Made by a program: the position numbers and the translations under genes. From assembly GCF_030732865.1 (NCBI RefSeq), contig NZ_JASHKB010000021.1, positions 1 to 64,000 on the forward strand: 64,000 nucleotides of DNA. The letters are read 5' to 3'. The stretch is from Roseitalea sp. MMSF_3546 (GTDB lineage: Bacteria; Pseudomonadota; Alphaproteobacteria; Rhizobiales; Rhizobiaceae). Numbering within the stretch: position 1 is the first letter of the stretch; the number at the start of each line of letters is the position of its first letter. The notes beneath the pieces were generated by a model that was not told the DNA's origin, searched no databases, and saw only the letters and a list, made by a program, of their open reading frames with translations. Below, one piece after another: positions 1 through 8,847 of this stretch.

Positions 1-191
1 TCCCTCCCGTAAACCGCTGAAGGAGCCAATCCCAGATCACGACGCACAGCGAAAGGTGGGGCCGAAACAGCGCTTACGAATTTTCGTCGTTTTCGGCCAA
101 AGAACAGGCGTTTTCGGCTCGATTCTGAGCAGGCGCCCGATTTCCGCACGCTGTTTCAATGGGTTAGGAGGGTTTCCTGTTTAGGGTCCAA

Positions 192-278
192 AACAGGTCA
201 AATAGGCACCATAACAGGGGCAACAGAGCGCAGGAACAGGTGGTATAAGCGCCAATAACAGGGGATCGGGCGTGCCGG
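192..278. repeat. Array of about 22-bp direct repeats beginning AACAGG
   Basis: AACAGG occurs at 192, 213, 235 and 257, so four units follow each other with periods of 21, 22 and 22 bp. An isolated copy lies at 103 and an inverted copy (CCTGTT) at about 175. Unit sequences diverge after the first bases. IS21-family elements carry multiple roughly 20-bp terminal repeats, and one unit here starts ACAGGTGG like the repeats at 12534-12600, so an IS end is a reasonable reading; replication iterons are an alternative. Apart from this array nothing is recognised in bases 1-289. Confidence 0.45.
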
Positions 279-289
279 GATCAATGCCG

Positions 290-418
290 TCAGGCCGGCG
301 TGGCCGCGGCGAACAGTTCGGCCTGACGGGTCCAATTTGCCGGGATTGGCGTCTCCATCAGATGCTGCAGGGTCAGACCCGGGGGTTGGGTTCCCTCAAG
401 GATGGCGCGCTGCAGGTT
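290..418 (-). pseudogene. Remnant of a serine recombinase C-terminus
   Basis: This minus-strand segment encodes about 42 residues ending at a natural stop. They include 'RAILEGTQPPGLTLQHLM' followed by 'PANWTRQAELF'. This resembles the extreme C-terminal tail of large serine recombinases of alphaproteobacteria (a 'AILDGRQPPGLT...W..QR' pattern). The resolvase catalytic domain and zinc-ribbon domain are absent: further upstream on the minus strand the reading frame runs into a hairpin and unrelated sequence. It is therefore a dead fragment of a mobile element beside the hexitol island. Family assignment rests on motif memory only. Confidence 0.45.
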
Positions 419-476
419 CGGCGCCGGCTGTGTAACCTGATGTCTGGAAATTTCGTTCGTGGGGGCGCACTTGCGT

Positions 477-508
477 GCCCATCCGTGGGGCTCGCACCAC
501 GGATGGGC
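477..508. repeat. 12-bp perfect inverted repeat (hairpin)
   Basis: GCCCATCCGTGG (477-488) and CCACGGATGGGC (497-508) are exact inverted repeats around an 8-base loop. There is no T-run on either side, so it is not a classical terminator. It lies in mobile-element debris and may be a palindromic intergenic repeat or an element end. Confidence 0.6.
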
Positions 509-552
509 TACCCTCCAGTCCGGTTTTCTCAATCGCCAAAAAGAGGAACCGG

Positions 553-627
553 ATGCAGGACACCCAGGGTAAGGTTATCGCCGCGCTGATGGAACAGCTC
601 ATCCAGACCGGGCCGGAGTACCAATAG
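553..627 (+). pseudogene. Possible IS256-type transposase N-terminal fragment
   Basis: An ATG preceded by a good ribosome binding site (GAGGAACC) opens a 24-codon frame with 'VIAALMEQLIQTGPE' and then stops. The first residues of many IS256/mutator-type transposases look similar. Nothing of the remaining transposase follows. If correct it is the start of a deleted insertion sequence; the short length makes this tentative. Confidence 0.3.
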
Positions 628-703
628 ATCTCGGCGGCGAACGGGATGTCGAGCGCGCGCCATGGACACCGGTCTGCCGGCTCGAATTCTCGCCGCCGAG
701 ATC
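627..703. repeat. 14-bp perfect inverted repeats 49 bp apart
   Basis: GATCTCGGCGGCGA at 627-640 is repeated in exact inverse orientation at 690-703. The left arm begins on the last base of the short frame 553-627. The right arm lies in the unknown frame 662-963. The pair could be the ends of a decayed insertion or a chance-expanded structured element. Confidence 0.5.
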
Positions 704-963
704 GCCTACCGTGACATCGGCAGACCACGGATCAGCGAACCGGCATTCGACAAGCTTCAGATGTGCCGGGCGACGAGATCGTCATTGCCGAGCACGCCTG
801 CCTGATGATGCGCGACCCCGAAGGTCTGCTGATGGACACCGCCGAGGAGACCTCAGGGTTCTTCGGCTGTGATCGCTGCCTGACCGAAGGTCGTCCCGAT
901 CACGATCGCAAAACCAATCAGGAACATTCAGCCCGCCTCAACCGGTTCTTCAGGGCTGACTGA
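662..963 (+). pseudogene. Unknown, apparently frameshifted coding remnant
   Basis: A frame opening with ATG at 662 reads 'ILAAEIAYRDIGRPRISEPA' and then loses coding character near 760. An overlapping frame from the GTG at 763 continues protein-like sequence ('DEIVIAEHACLMMRDPEG', 'FFGCDRC') to a stop at 963. Together they look like one about 100-residue protein broken by a single frameshift. I do not recognise the family. It sits between mobile-element debris and the hexitol genes. Confidence 0.3.
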
Positions 964-1050
964 GTCTTCGGGTAACACCTCCGGACGTGAGCCAATGATG
1001 CGATGCAAGATCCAAACGCTCCATCGTACCCTCCGGGGGTCTGTTGAGTA

Positions 1051-2313
1051 TCACCGCGCGGGCTGTCGGGCCCGGCATGCATGCCAGTATCCGCGCAGAA
1101 CGTTTTGGACTGCAGCGAGCAGGATCTCGTCGGTGCTGTCACCGGATGTTTCGCCGCCCAAATACTGGCTGCGCACTGTCTGCGGAATCGCTTTCCCCGA
1201 CAAGCGTTCGCGCAGGTGCGATACTGCAGCCTCGGCCTTGGGGTCGGGCCAGTAATACCGGAGTCGATCGGAGTAGCTGAAGTGGCGCTGGAGCCATAGT
1301 TGCCGCGCGTTGCCCTCGTAATATTTCGTCCAGTAATCGGGCGACTCGAGCATGACTTCCTCCATCGCAGCCATAAGCCGGCCTTGCGGCGGGTGGCCGT
1401 CGAGCACGTCCGCAACCGAGTCGAGCGCGTAGAGGGCTTCCCGCAGCGCGAAAGTCAGCCAAGGGCCGACCTTCAAGATGGCAAACCCATTCTCGACAAG
1501 GGCGCCCAGGCTCTCCGGGGTCTGATAGTCGGTCGAGTGCGCTTCGAACACGATACCGGGCATGCCCGAGAGGCTGCCTGCCAGCTCCCGGGCCTTGCGC
1601 GGTTCGAATTGAATCACGTCAGCATGTCCGAACTCGACGCCCGGCTGCACGACGAGGGCGATAACCCGGCAAAAAGCCTCTTGCGCACCCGCAGTCGCAA
1701 AGGCGTCGCAATGCACCTCATAGGTGCGACGGACAGCAGCAGGCGTTGTAACGGCGATTTCACCGAGCTCTTCCAACGCGCCGCCCGGCACGGGGACTTC
1801 CGTGCCGATCACATAGACCGGATCGACCGCGGCCTTTGTCTCTTCGGCAATGACGGCAAGACGCGCCGCGCGTTCGGCAGTGATCTCGTCAGGCAATGCC
1901 ACAGCTTCGCCAGCACAGCCCATGGAGGTGTCGAGATGAAGCTTGGTGAAGCCGGCGGCCGAGTACCCGGCGATCATAACCTCCGCCTTTGCCATCGCTT
2001 CGTCGGCCGGCAGGTCTTTGAAGGGGTTTGGTCCGAGGTGATCGCCGCCAAGAATGATCCGGTCGGTCGCAAGCCCGGCTTTCTCGGCGATCGCCTCGAC
2101 AAAAGCGCGGAAATCGGTCGGGGTCATGCCGGTATAGCCCCCATCCTGGTTGACCTGGTTGCAGGTCGCTTCGATGAGCGCCAGTTCGCCGGTTTCCTTC
2201 GCGTGTCGCAAAGCAGCCTCGATAACGACCGGATGCGCGGAGCAGACCGAGGTAATACCGACGGGATTTCCGGCGTGGAATGCGGACGGGATGGCGGAAA
2301 GGGGATGGGTCAT
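1051..2313 (-). CDS. kbaZ: GatZ/KbaZ-family protein (tagatose-6-phosphate epimerase or aldolase subunit)
   Basis: The 420-residue product is a full-length member of PF08013 (GatZ/KbaZ). Family-typical segments are 'GITSVCSAHPVVIEAAL' near the N-terminus, 'QDGGYTGMTP', 'LGGDHLGPNPF' and 'DTSMGC'. In enterobacteria GatZ/KbaZ is the partner subunit of class II tagatose-1,6-bisphosphate aldolase. In Agrobacterium tumefaciens C58 a PF08013 protein is a D-tagatose-6-phosphate 4-epimerase forming fructose 6-phosphate. No catalytic aldolase subunit (KbaY/GatY) is present here, which favours the epimerase role. The ATG overlaps the stop of the upstream PfkB kinase by 4 bases, so the two are translationally coupled. 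Confidence 0.88.
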   Translation of the reverse strand: MTHPLSAIPSAFHAGNPVGITSVCSAHPVVIEAALRHAKETGELALIEATCNQVNQDGGYTGMTPTDFRAFVEAIAEKAGLATDRIILGGDHLGPNPFKDLPADEAMAKAEVMIAGYSAAGFTKLHLDTSMGCAGEAVALPDEITAERAARLAVIAEETKAAVDPVYVIGTEVPVPGGALEELGEIAVTTPAAVRRTYEVHCDAFATAGAQEAFCRVIALVVQPGVEFGHADVIQFEPRKARELAGSLSGMPGIVFEAHSTDYQTPESLGALVENGFAILKVGPWLTFALREALYALDSVADVLDGHPPQGRLMAAMEEVMLESPDYWTKYYEGNARQLWLQRHFSYSDRLRYYWPDPKAEAAVSHLRERLSGKAIPQTVRSQYLGGETSGDSTDEILLAAVQNVLRGYWHACRARQPAR

Positions 2314-3260
2314 ACGCGCTCCTTCGAGTCTTGTTCAACGAAAGCCCGAAGCGTCTCGAGATCCGCGGCGCCTTCCATCGGGCCCCGTCTGGTCACCGCA
2401 AGGGCGCCCGCTGCGGCGGCAATCGCGAGGGCTTCACGCGCTTCGGTTCCCCGCAGCCAGAGCGCGGTAAAAGCGCCACCGAAACAATCGCCCGCCCCTG
2501 TCGGATCGACTTCATCGACCGGGAGTGCAGCCATGAACATCGCGCCCGAAGCATCGTGGTGGCGGACGCCCTGCGCTCCGAGCTTGTGGACGACGACGGA
2601 AACCCCCCGGCCGAGCAGTTCTTGAACGGCGCGTTCCTCGTCCTTCGCTTCGGTCAGCAGGAACAGCTCGTCCCCCGAGGGCAGGAAAAGGTCGGTCAGG
2701 CTCAGGATTTCGGTCATCGACTCGCGCATGCCGGGTGCGTCGAGGATTTCCTTGCGCAGGTTCGGATCGAACGAAAGCGTGCCGCCCCGAGCCTTGACCG
2801 CCCATGCCGCCTCGAGGTTGAGGGCGACGATTTGGGGGCTCGACAGCGAAGAGCCCATGACGTGCAGGTGGTCGGCTTGGCCGAACAACCGATCCGATGC
2901 CTGGCGGTCCGGCAGCAGCCCGCAGGCGGAATGCAGTATATTGAAGATGAAGTCCCGTGAGCCATCGGCGCGATACCGCACGAAAGCGGAACCGGTCGGG
3001 CGGTCCGCGACGATCGCGACGCCGGAAATGTCGACGCCGTCGGCCGCAAGACGGTCGAGGTTGATGCGCCCGAAGTCGTCGTCGCCCACGGTCGAAAGGA
3101 TCGCACAAGGTTGTCCCATGCGGGCGACCTGGTCGATGAAGATCGCGGGCGCACCGGAGGGGAAAGGCCCGGTCAAGGCGATCGGCTTGAGAAACCCGTC
3201 GCCGATGTTGTCGGCCATGATCTCAACGAGGATTTCACCTATCACCAGGACTTTCTTCAT
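2310..3260 (-). CDS. PfkB-family sugar kinase, probable D-tagatose kinase
   Basis: This 316-residue protein is a PfkB/ribokinase-family kinase. It has an N-terminal 'GEILVEIMA' strand, a 'GDDDFGRINLDRL' substrate region and the C-terminal catalytic 'DPTGAGDCFGGAF' motif with the base Asp. It phosphorylates a sugar with ATP in the cytoplasm. It is the first gene of a two-gene unit with the GatZ-type protein and is divergent from the LacI regulator. In the A. tumefaciens altritol/galactitol pathway a PF00294 kinase converts D-tagatose to D-tagatose 6-phosphate, which the PF08013 partner then epimerises; the same pairing is seen here. Substrate is inferred from context; another ketose is possible. 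Confidence 0.82.
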   Translation of the reverse strand: MKKVLVIGEILVEIMADNIGDGFLKPIALTGPFPSGAPAIFIDQVARMGQPCAILSTVGDDDFGRINLDRLAADGVDISGVAIVADRPTGSAFVRYRADGSRDFIFNILHSACGLLPDRQASDRLFGQADHLHVMGSSLSSPQIVALNLEAAWAVKARGGTLSFDPNLRKEILDAPGMRESMTEILSLTDLFLPSGDELFLLTEAKDEERAVQELLGRGVSVVVHKLGAQGVRHHDASGAMFMAALPVDEVDPTGAGDCFGGAFTALWLRGTEAREALAIAAAAGALAVTRRGPMEGAADLETLRAFVEQDSKERV

Positions 3261-3386
3261 CTTTCGCTAGCTTTCCGGCAATGCCGCAAGGTGCTGCATA
3301 CTCACCTCGACCCGAAGAAAGCGGCGCAATGGCGTGCGCTCTCCGGGCACCCGTTTCGGTGCCACTGTTTGGCAACGAGTGTCAAC

Positions 3387-3422
3387 GCAAAACTTTGCAC
3401 GCGCACACTTCTGGTCTATTGT
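3387..3422 (+). promoter_or_regulatory. Divergent control region: dyad and candidate promoter for the LacI regulator
   Basis: In the 227-bp gap between the kinase and the regulator, GCAAA-AC-TTTGC (3387-3398) is a small dyad. It overlaps TTGCAC (3395-3400), which with TATTGT (3417-3422) and a 16-bp spacer forms a plausible -35/-10 pair reading toward the regulator. TGTCAA at 3380-3385 could be a minus-strand -35 (TTGACA) for the kinase operon, but no good -10 follows. The dyad is a candidate autoregulatory operator. Confidence 0.35.
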
Positions 3423-3487
3423 CGCTCTTGCGAAACCGGGCCCATGCGGCAAGTCCGGGACGGCAGGCAAGAGCACGGAGGGGCAAG

Positions 3488-4522
3488 GTGAGTTCAGGCA
3501 CACGGAAGATCCGGACAATGGGAGAATTCGCTGCCGTGAGCGGAATCTCGCGGCCGACCGTGTCGAAGTACTTCCAGGATCCCAGGAGCGTAAAAAAGGT
3601 CACCCGCGAGCGAATCGAGACGGCAATCGACAAGTACGGTTTCCGGCCGAACCTCTTCGCCATGAACCAGAATCGGCGCCTGACGAAGAATATCGGGATC
3701 GTCGTGCCGTACCTTGCCGACCCCTTCTTCGCGGAGATAGCTCGGAACATCGAACGGCGCTGCCTTGATGCGGGCTATTTTCCGATGCTGTTCAGCTCGC
3801 ATGGGGAAACGTCGCTTGAGAACGACATTTTCGAGACATTGCGTTCGCTCAAGCCGGCCGGCGTACTTCTGGCGCCGCTCGGCCGCAGATCGGAGCGTCA
3901 GGTCGTCGAGGATTTCTGCGGCGATGTTCCCACCGTTCTGTTCGACAGCGAGATTGAGGGTGTCGGCGAAGCCTTTGTCGGATCAGACAATTTTCAGAGT
4001 ATTCCGTTGATTGTGGAGTATCTCTGCCGAACCGGCGAACCGCCGAGCTTCTTCGAAATGCCGCCCGTCAACCCCAATGCCAACAAGCGGCGCCAAGCCT
4101 ATATCCAGGCGATGGAATCGCTGGGGCACGCCCCCCAGGTGGTGCATGTCCATGGTGAAGGGTGGGCTTTCGAGGAGGTTGGATATCGCGAGGGCATGAG
4201 GGTGATCGCCGAGCGGAAACTCCCCACCGATACGGTGCTTTGCTCGAACGATCGACTGGCGATCGGCTTCCTCGCGGCGGCATACGAAAAGGGGCTGCGC
4301 GTCGGGCGGGGGCAAGGCTTCGCGCTGCGCGTGGCGGGCCACGACGACCATCCATTCGCGCGCTTCACATCGCCTTCGCTGACCACCGTCGCTCAGGACT
4401 ACGCGGCAATCGCCGAAAGAAGCGTGGAGACACTGTTCCGGCTTCTCGATCAGGGTATCAATGCGGAACGCCGCGAAACGGAACTGTTTCCGGGAAGTCT
4501 GGTGATGCGCCAGTCGGCCTGA
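3488..4522 (+). CDS. LacI-family transcriptional regulator
   Basis: The product of about 344 residues has an N-terminal LacI helix-turn-helix ('TMGEFAAVSGISRPTVSKYF', then 'RERIETAI..YGFRPN') and a periplasmic-binding-protein-like effector domain ('IGIVVPYLADPFFAEIA', 'VLFDSE', 'CSNDRLAIGFLAA', 'VAGHDD'). The GTG start at 3488 is chosen because GGAGGGG lies just upstream and the helix-turn-helix begins soon after; ATG 3518 would remove part of the N-terminal arm. It lies between the kinase operon and the polyol importer and presumably represses both until a polyol or its product binds. Confidence 0.9.
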   Translation: MSSGTRKIRTMGEFAAVSGISRPTVSKYFQDPRSVKKVTRERIETAIDKYGFRPNLFAMNQNRRLTKNIGIVVPYLADPFFAEIARNIERRCLDAGYFPMLFSSHGETSLENDIFETLRSLKPAGVLLAPLGRRSERQVVEDFCGDVPTVLFDSEIEGVGEAFVGSDNFQSIPLIVEYLCRTGEPPSFFEMPPVNPNANKRRQAYIQAMESLGHAPQVVHVHGEGWAFEEVGYREGMRVIAERKLPTDTVLCSNDRLAIGFLAAAYEKGLRVGRGQGFALRVAGHDDHPFARFTSPSLTTVAQDYAAIAERSVETLFRLLDQGINAERRETELFPGSLVMRQSA

Positions 4523-4577
4523 CGCCCTGCGACCATGCCGGCGCAGGCACAGCTCTTGTCGCGCGTAAAAAAAAGTG

Positions 4578-4629
4578 TTGACGCGACTCTAATTCTTCCC
4601 CTACCGTCGGGCTTGGCTAGTCAGCCAAG
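4578..4629 (+). promoter_or_regulatory. Promoter and operator-like dyad upstream of the polyol importer
   Basis: TTGACG at 4578 is a near-consensus -35 but the -10 (around 4601-4607, CTACCGT) is weak, as expected for a regulated promoter. Just downstream CTTGGCT-AGTC-AGCCAAG (4612-4629) is a perfect 7-bp inverted repeat with a 4-bp centre, ending 16 bases before the start codon. It is well placed to be the LacI-family operator or a 5' leader hairpin. Confidence 0.5.
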
Positions 4630-4645
4630 TCATGGGAGGAATCAG

Positions 4646-5968
4646 ATGGGACTGAAAAGGATACTGCTCACCGCGTCGTCGGTGGCGCTTGCCGCCGGCA
4701 CCGGTGCGTGGGCTGAAGAAATCACGATCGCCACGGTCAACAACGCCGACATGATCGTCATGCAGAGCCTTGCACCTCAGTGGGAGGAGGCGACCGGCAA
4801 CTCGATCAACTGGGTCGTGCTCGAAGAAAACGTCCTGCGTCAGCGGACGACGCAGGATATCGCGACCGATGGCGGCTCTTTCGACATCATCTTCATCGGC
4901 GCCTACGAAGCCCCGATCTGGGGCGCCAATGGCTGGCTCGTTCCGCTGAACGATTTCGCCGATGACCCGGACTATGACCTGGAGGACATCTTCCAGCTGG
5001 TGCGCAACGGCCTGTCGGACAAGGACGGCAATCTCTACGCGGTGCCGCTCTATTCAGAGACCTCTTTCACATTCTACCGCACCGACGTCTTCGAAGCCGC
5101 CGGCGTCGAGGCACCGACCGAGCAGATTACCTACACCGAGTTCGCCGACATCGTCGCCAAGGTGCACGACCCCGACAACGGCATCTTCGGCACCTGCCAG
5201 CGCGGCAAGGCCGGCTGGGGCGAGAACATGGCCTTCATCGGCCCACTCGCCAACGCCTTCGGCGCCCGCTGGTTCGACATGGACTGGCAGCCGCAACTTG
5301 ACAGCCCCGAGTGGAACGCGGCGATCACCTACTATGTCGACCTGATGACCAATTACGGTCCTCCGGGCGCGACCGGCAACGGCCACAACGAGAACCGGGC
5401 GTTGTTCAAGGACGGCAAGTGCGCGACCTGGGTCGATGCGACCTCGGCGGCGAACGACGTGAAGAACCCGAACACGTCGACCGTGGCGGATGTCACCGAC
5501 TTCTTCCAGGCGCCGAAGCAGGAGACCTCCAACGGCACGGGCTGGTTCTGGTCATGGGCACTCGCGATCCCGGCCAGTTCGCAAAAGGTCGACGTCGCCA
5601 AGGACTTCCTGAAGTGGGGCACCTCGAAGGAATACTTCGAGATGGTTGGCGAAACCGAAGGCTGGGTCGCGGTGCCCTCCGGAACGCGCCAGTCGATACA
5701 CGAGGATCCGCGTCTGCTGGAGGCGGCGCCCTTCGCCGAAACGATCAAGAACGCGATCTTCTCGGTCGACCCGGCCAACCCGACCCGCGATCCGGTTCCG
5801 TATACCGGCATCCAGTTCGTCGCGATTCCCGAATTCCAGGGCATCGGCAACTATGTCGGCCAGCAGATCTCGGCCGCGCTCGCCGGCCAGCAGTCGGTTG
5901 AACAGGCCCTTGCCAACAGCCAGCAGTTCGCGGTCCGCGAAATGACAAGGGCCGGTTACATAGAATAG
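4646..5968 (+). CDS. smoE: Polyol ABC transporter substrate-binding protein (SmoE-like)
   Basis: This 440-residue periplasmic binding protein has a Sec signal peptide (basic 'MGLKR', hydrophobic core, cleavage expected after 'GAWA'). The mature protein begins 'EEITIATVNNADMIVMQSLA' in the style of SmoE/MtlE polyol binders of the SBP_bac_1 class. The ATG at 4646 follows GGGAGGA and gives a proper signal sequence; an upstream in-frame ATG at 4535 would put non-signal residues in front. It starts the importer operon SBP-permease-permease-ATPase and is separated from the first permease by 143 bp, a common spacing that lets the binding protein be made in excess. Likely ligands are hexitols such as sorbitol, mannitol, galactitol or altritol. 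Confidence 0.88.
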   Translation: MGLKRILLTASSVALAAGTGAWAEEITIATVNNADMIVMQSLAPQWEEATGNSINWVVLEENVLRQRTTQDIATDGGSFDIIFIGAYEAPIWGANGWLVPLNDFADDPDYDLEDIFQLVRNGLSDKDGNLYAVPLYSETSFTFYRTDVFEAAGVEAPTEQITYTEFADIVAKVHDPDNGIFGTCQRGKAGWGENMAFIGPLANAFGARWFDMDWQPQLDSPEWNAAITYYVDLMTNYGPPGATGNGHNENRALFKDGKCATWVDATSAANDVKNPNTSTVADVTDFFQAPKQETSNGTGWFWSWALAIPASSQKVDVAKDFLKWGTSKEYFEMVGETEGWVAVPSGTRQSIHEDPRLLEAAPFAETIKNAIFSVDPANPTRDPVPYTGIQFVAIPEFQGIGNYVGQQISAALAGQQSVEQALANSQQFAVREMTRAGYIE

Positions 5969-6111
5969 CCACCTCCCGGGAACGGGCCGGTCCGCAAGGG
6001 TCGGTCCGCCCTGCCGAAGATCACGAGTCCTCCTTGTGGCTGAGCGTAGTGGGACGGCCCTGCGCGGGCTTTTCCGACGTGGCTGCCATCAAAGCCTTGC
6101 GAGAGGAGCCA

Positions 6112-6984
6112 ATGGCGACGAAAGCTTCACGCGCAGCGGCCAGGATGATGATCGCGCCCTCCGTTATCCTTCTGCTCGCATGGATGATCGTCCCTTTGTC
6201 TTTGACGATCTACTTTTCGTTCCTGCGATACAACCTGATCACGCCGACCGGAAACCCCTTCGTGGGGTGGGAGAACTACTACTGGTTCGTGACCGACCCG
6301 AGCTTCCAGGCGGCGATGCTCAACACGCTTATGCTGGTCGGGGGAGTGCTGCTCATCACCGTTGCCGGCGGCATCATGTTCGCGCTGCTGCTCGACCGGC
6401 CAATGTTCGGCCAGGGCATCATCCGCATCATGGTGATCGCGCCCTTCTTCGTGATGCCGACGGTCTCCGCGCTAGTCTGGAAGAACATGTTCATGAATCC
6501 GGTGAACGGGATGTTCGGGCAAATCGCAACGAGCCTGGGCTTCCAGCCGATCGACTTCATGGGTCAGATCCCGCTGCTCTCCATCATCCTCATCGTGTCC
6601 TGGATGTGGCTTCCTTTTGCGACGCTGATCCTGTTCACCGCCATGCAGTCGCTCGACCAGGAGCAACTGGAAGCGGCGGAGATGGACGGCGCGGGCAGTT
6701 TTTCGCGCTTCGTGTTCATCGTCTTGCCGCACCTCGCCCGGGCGATCACCGTGGTGATCCTGATCCAGACAATCTTCCATCTGTCGATCTTCGCCGAGAT
6801 TCTGGTGACGACGAACGGCGGTCCCGGCACGGCGTCGACCAATCTCACTTACCTGATCTACGTCTCGTCGCTGCTGCAGTTCGACGTGGGCCTGGGCAGT
6901 GCCGGTGGCGTCATCGCCATCATCCTCGCCAACATTGTCGCGATCTTCCTGATGCGGATGATCGGCAAGAACCTCGACGCCTAG
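6112..6984 (+). CDS. smoF: Polyol ABC transporter permease 1 (SmoF-like)
   Basis: A 290-residue inner-membrane permease of the CUT1 (MalF-type) class. It begins with a basic tail and a first membrane span ('MIAPSVILLLAWMIVPLSL'), has about six spans in total, and carries the EAA loop 'EAAEMDGAGSFSRFVFIVLP' that docks the ATPase. The ATG at 6112 is chosen for the GAGAGGAG site upstream. It pairs with the next gene to form the membrane channel for the polyol delivered by the binding protein. Confidence 0.88.
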   Translation: MATKASRAAARMMIAPSVILLLAWMIVPLSLTIYFSFLRYNLITPTGNPFVGWENYYWFVTDPSFQAAMLNTLMLVGGVLLITVAGGIMFALLLDRPMFGQGIIRIMVIAPFFVMPTVSALVWKNMFMNPVNGMFGQIATSLGFQPIDFMGQIPLLSIILIVSWMWLPFATLILFTAMQSLDQEQLEAAEMDGAGSFSRFVFIVLPHLARAITVVILIQTIFHLSIFAEILVTTNGGPGTASTNLTYLIYVSSLLQFDVGLGSAGGVIAIILANIVAIFLMRMIGKNLDA

Positions 6985-6997
6985 GGAGGAGTGGTTC

Positions 6998-7831
6998 ATG
7001 GCACGTGCGGTCTCGAACAGAACCAGGGCCCTGAACACGGCTGTCGCCGGCACGCTTGGGTTCCTGATGTTCTTCCCGATCCTCTGGATCTTCATCCTTT
7101 CGTTCAAGACCGAGGAGGATGCGATCCGGGCGCCGCTTGAGGTTCTGTTCGGCTCGGGCTGGACTCTGGACAGCTTCTTCACGGTTCAGGAGCGCTCGGA
7201 TTACTTCAAGCACTTCGCCAACTCGGTGATCATCTCGCTCGGCTCCACGTTCGTTGGTCTCCTGATCGCTATTCCGGCGGCCTGGGCGATGGCCTTCGTG
7301 CCGGCCCGGCACACCAAGAACGTGCTCATGTGGATGCTTTCGACCAAGATGCTGCCGCCGGTGGGCGTCCTGGTGCCGATCTATCTGATCTTCAGGGACT
7401 ATGGCCTGCTCGACACCCGGATCGGACTGGTGATCGTGCTGACGCTGATGAATCTCCCGATCATCATCTGGATGCTCTACACCTACTTCAAGGAAATCCC
7501 CGGCGAAATCCTGGAGGCGGCACGTATGGACGGGGCTTCCCTGCGTGAGGAAATCCTTCATGTGCTTACACCGATGGCGATCCCCGGCATGGCGTCGACG
7601 GTGCTGCTCAACATCATACTGGCATGGAACGAAGCGTTCTGGACGCTGAACCTGACCGCCGCCAATGCGGCCCCTCTCACGGCCTTCATCGCGAGTTACT
7701 CCAGCCCCGAGGGACTGTTCTACGCAAAGCTTTCGGCGGCCTCGATCATGGCCATCGCGCCGATCCTCATCATGGGCTGGTTCAGCCAGAGACAACTCGT
7801 GCGCGGCCTGACATTCGGCGCGGTCAAGTAG
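6998..7831 (+). CDS. smoG: Polyol ABC transporter permease 2 (SmoG-like)
   Basis: The 277-residue MalG-type permease has an N-terminal span ('[17 protein letters not shown]'), further spans and the EAA loop '[18 protein letters not shown]'. The segment '[19 protein letters not shown]' is typical of the polyol/sugar CUT1 subgroup. It starts 13 bases after the first permease behind an AGGGAGGAG site and is the second half of the transmembrane pore. Confidence 0.88.
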   Translation: MARAVSNRTRALNTAVAGTLGFLMFFPILWIFILSFKTEEDAIRAPLEVLFGSGWTLDSFFTVQERSDYFKHFANSVIISLGSTFVGLLIAIPAAWAMAFVPARHTKNVLMWMLSTKMLPPVGVLVPIYLIFRDYGLLDTRIGLVIVLTLMNLPIIIWMLYTYFKEIPGEILEAARMDGASLREEILHVLTPMAIPGMASTVLLNIILAWNEAFWTLNLTAANAAPLTAFIASYSSPEGLFYAKLSAASIMAIAPILIMGWFSQRQLVRGLTFGAVK

Positions 7832-7842
7832 AGAGAACGGGT

Positions 7843-8847
7843 ATGGGACAGATCCAGCTCAACCACGTTTCGAAATCGTTCGGCAGCGTCGAGGTCATTC
7901 GGCCGCTCGACCTGAGCATCGAAGATGGCGAGTTCGTCGTCTTCGTCGGGCCGTCGGGCTGCGGCAAGTCCACGCTTCTGAGGCTCATCGCCGGGCTCGA
8001 GGACGTGACCGACGGCGAGATAATGATCGACGGCAAGGATGCCACCGGCATCGTGCCGGCGAAACGCGGGCTGGCGATGGTGTTCCAGAGCTATGCGCTT
8101 TATCCGCACATGTCGGTGCGAAAGAACATCGCCTTCCCGCTACGCATGGCGGGATTGGACAAGGCGGAGCAGGACAGACGGGTCAATGACGCGGCGCGGG
8201 TGCTGAACCTGACCGATTATCTCGATCGGCGTCCGGGGCAACTTTCGGGGGGGCAGCGCCAGCGGGTGGCGATCGGCCGTGCCATCGTCCGCGAACCGGC
8301 AGCGTTCTTGTTCGATGAACCGCTGTCGAACCTCGACGCGGCCCTACGGGTCGGCATGCGGCTTGAAATCTCGGAGTTGCACAAGCGGCTGGCGACCACG
8401 ATGATCTATGTCACCCACGACCAAGTCGAGGCAATGACCATGGCCGACAAGATCGTGGTCCTTCAGGCCGGCGTGATCGAGCAGGTGGGCAGCCCGCTCG
8501 AGCTCTACCGGCGGCCCCGGAACATCTTCGTGGCCGGTTTCATCGGAAGCCCGAAGATGAACCTGATCGGCGGACCCGAGGCCGACAGGCACAAGGCCGT
8601 GACGATCGGCATCCGGCCCGAACACATCGAGATCTCGGAAGAAGCCGGCGCCTGGGAGGGGACTGTGGGGGTGTCTGAGCACCTCGGCTCGGACACGTTT
8701 TTTCACATTCAGACCGCGGTGGCCAACGGGCCGATCACAGTTCGCGCTCAGGGAGAACTGGGATTGCAGTACGGGCAGACCGTCTACCTCTCGCCTCGTG
8801 CGGAGCACCTTCACCGGTTTGACAGCAAAGGATTGCGGATCCAATGA
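7843..8847 (+). CDS. smoK: Polyol ABC transporter ATPase (SmoK-like)
   Basis: This 334-residue MalK/UgpC-type ATPase has Walker A 'GPSGCGKST', Q-loop '[12 protein letters not shown]', signature 'LSGGQRQR', Walker B '[13 protein letters not shown]', H-loop '[14 protein letters not shown]' and a C-terminal TOBE/OB regulatory region ('[10 protein letters not shown]'). It powers the importer. The ATG at 7843 matches the family N-terminus ('[14 protein letters not shown]'). Its stop overlaps the start of the sorbitol dehydrogenase gene by 4 bases, linking uptake to the first oxidation step. Confidence 0.92.
   Translation: MGQIQLNHVSKSFGSVEVIRPLDLSIEDGEFVVFVGPSGCGKSTLLRLIAGLEDVTDGEIMIDGKDATGIVPAKRGLAMVFQSYALYPHMSVRKNIAFPLRMAGLDKAEQDRRVNDAARVLNLTDYLDRRPGQLSGGQRQRVAIGRAIVREPAAFLFDEPLSNLDAALRVGMRLEISELHKRLATTMIYVTHDQVEAMTMADKIVVLQAGVIEQVGSPLELYRRPRNIFVAGFIGSPKMNLIGGPEADRHKAVTIGIRPEHIEISEEAGAWEGTVGVSEHLGSDTFFHIQTAVANGPITVRAQGELGLQYGQTVYLSPRAEHLHRFDSKGLRIQ

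Noticed and set aside
192-278. A CRISPR array in the left flank
   Set aside because: The conserved part is six bases and there are no distinct repeat and spacer blocks or cas genes.
3281-3487. An N-terminal extension of the LacI regulator
   Set aside because: LacI proteins begin close to the helix-turn-helix. The extension has no family similarity and the GTG at 3488 has a strong ribosome site.
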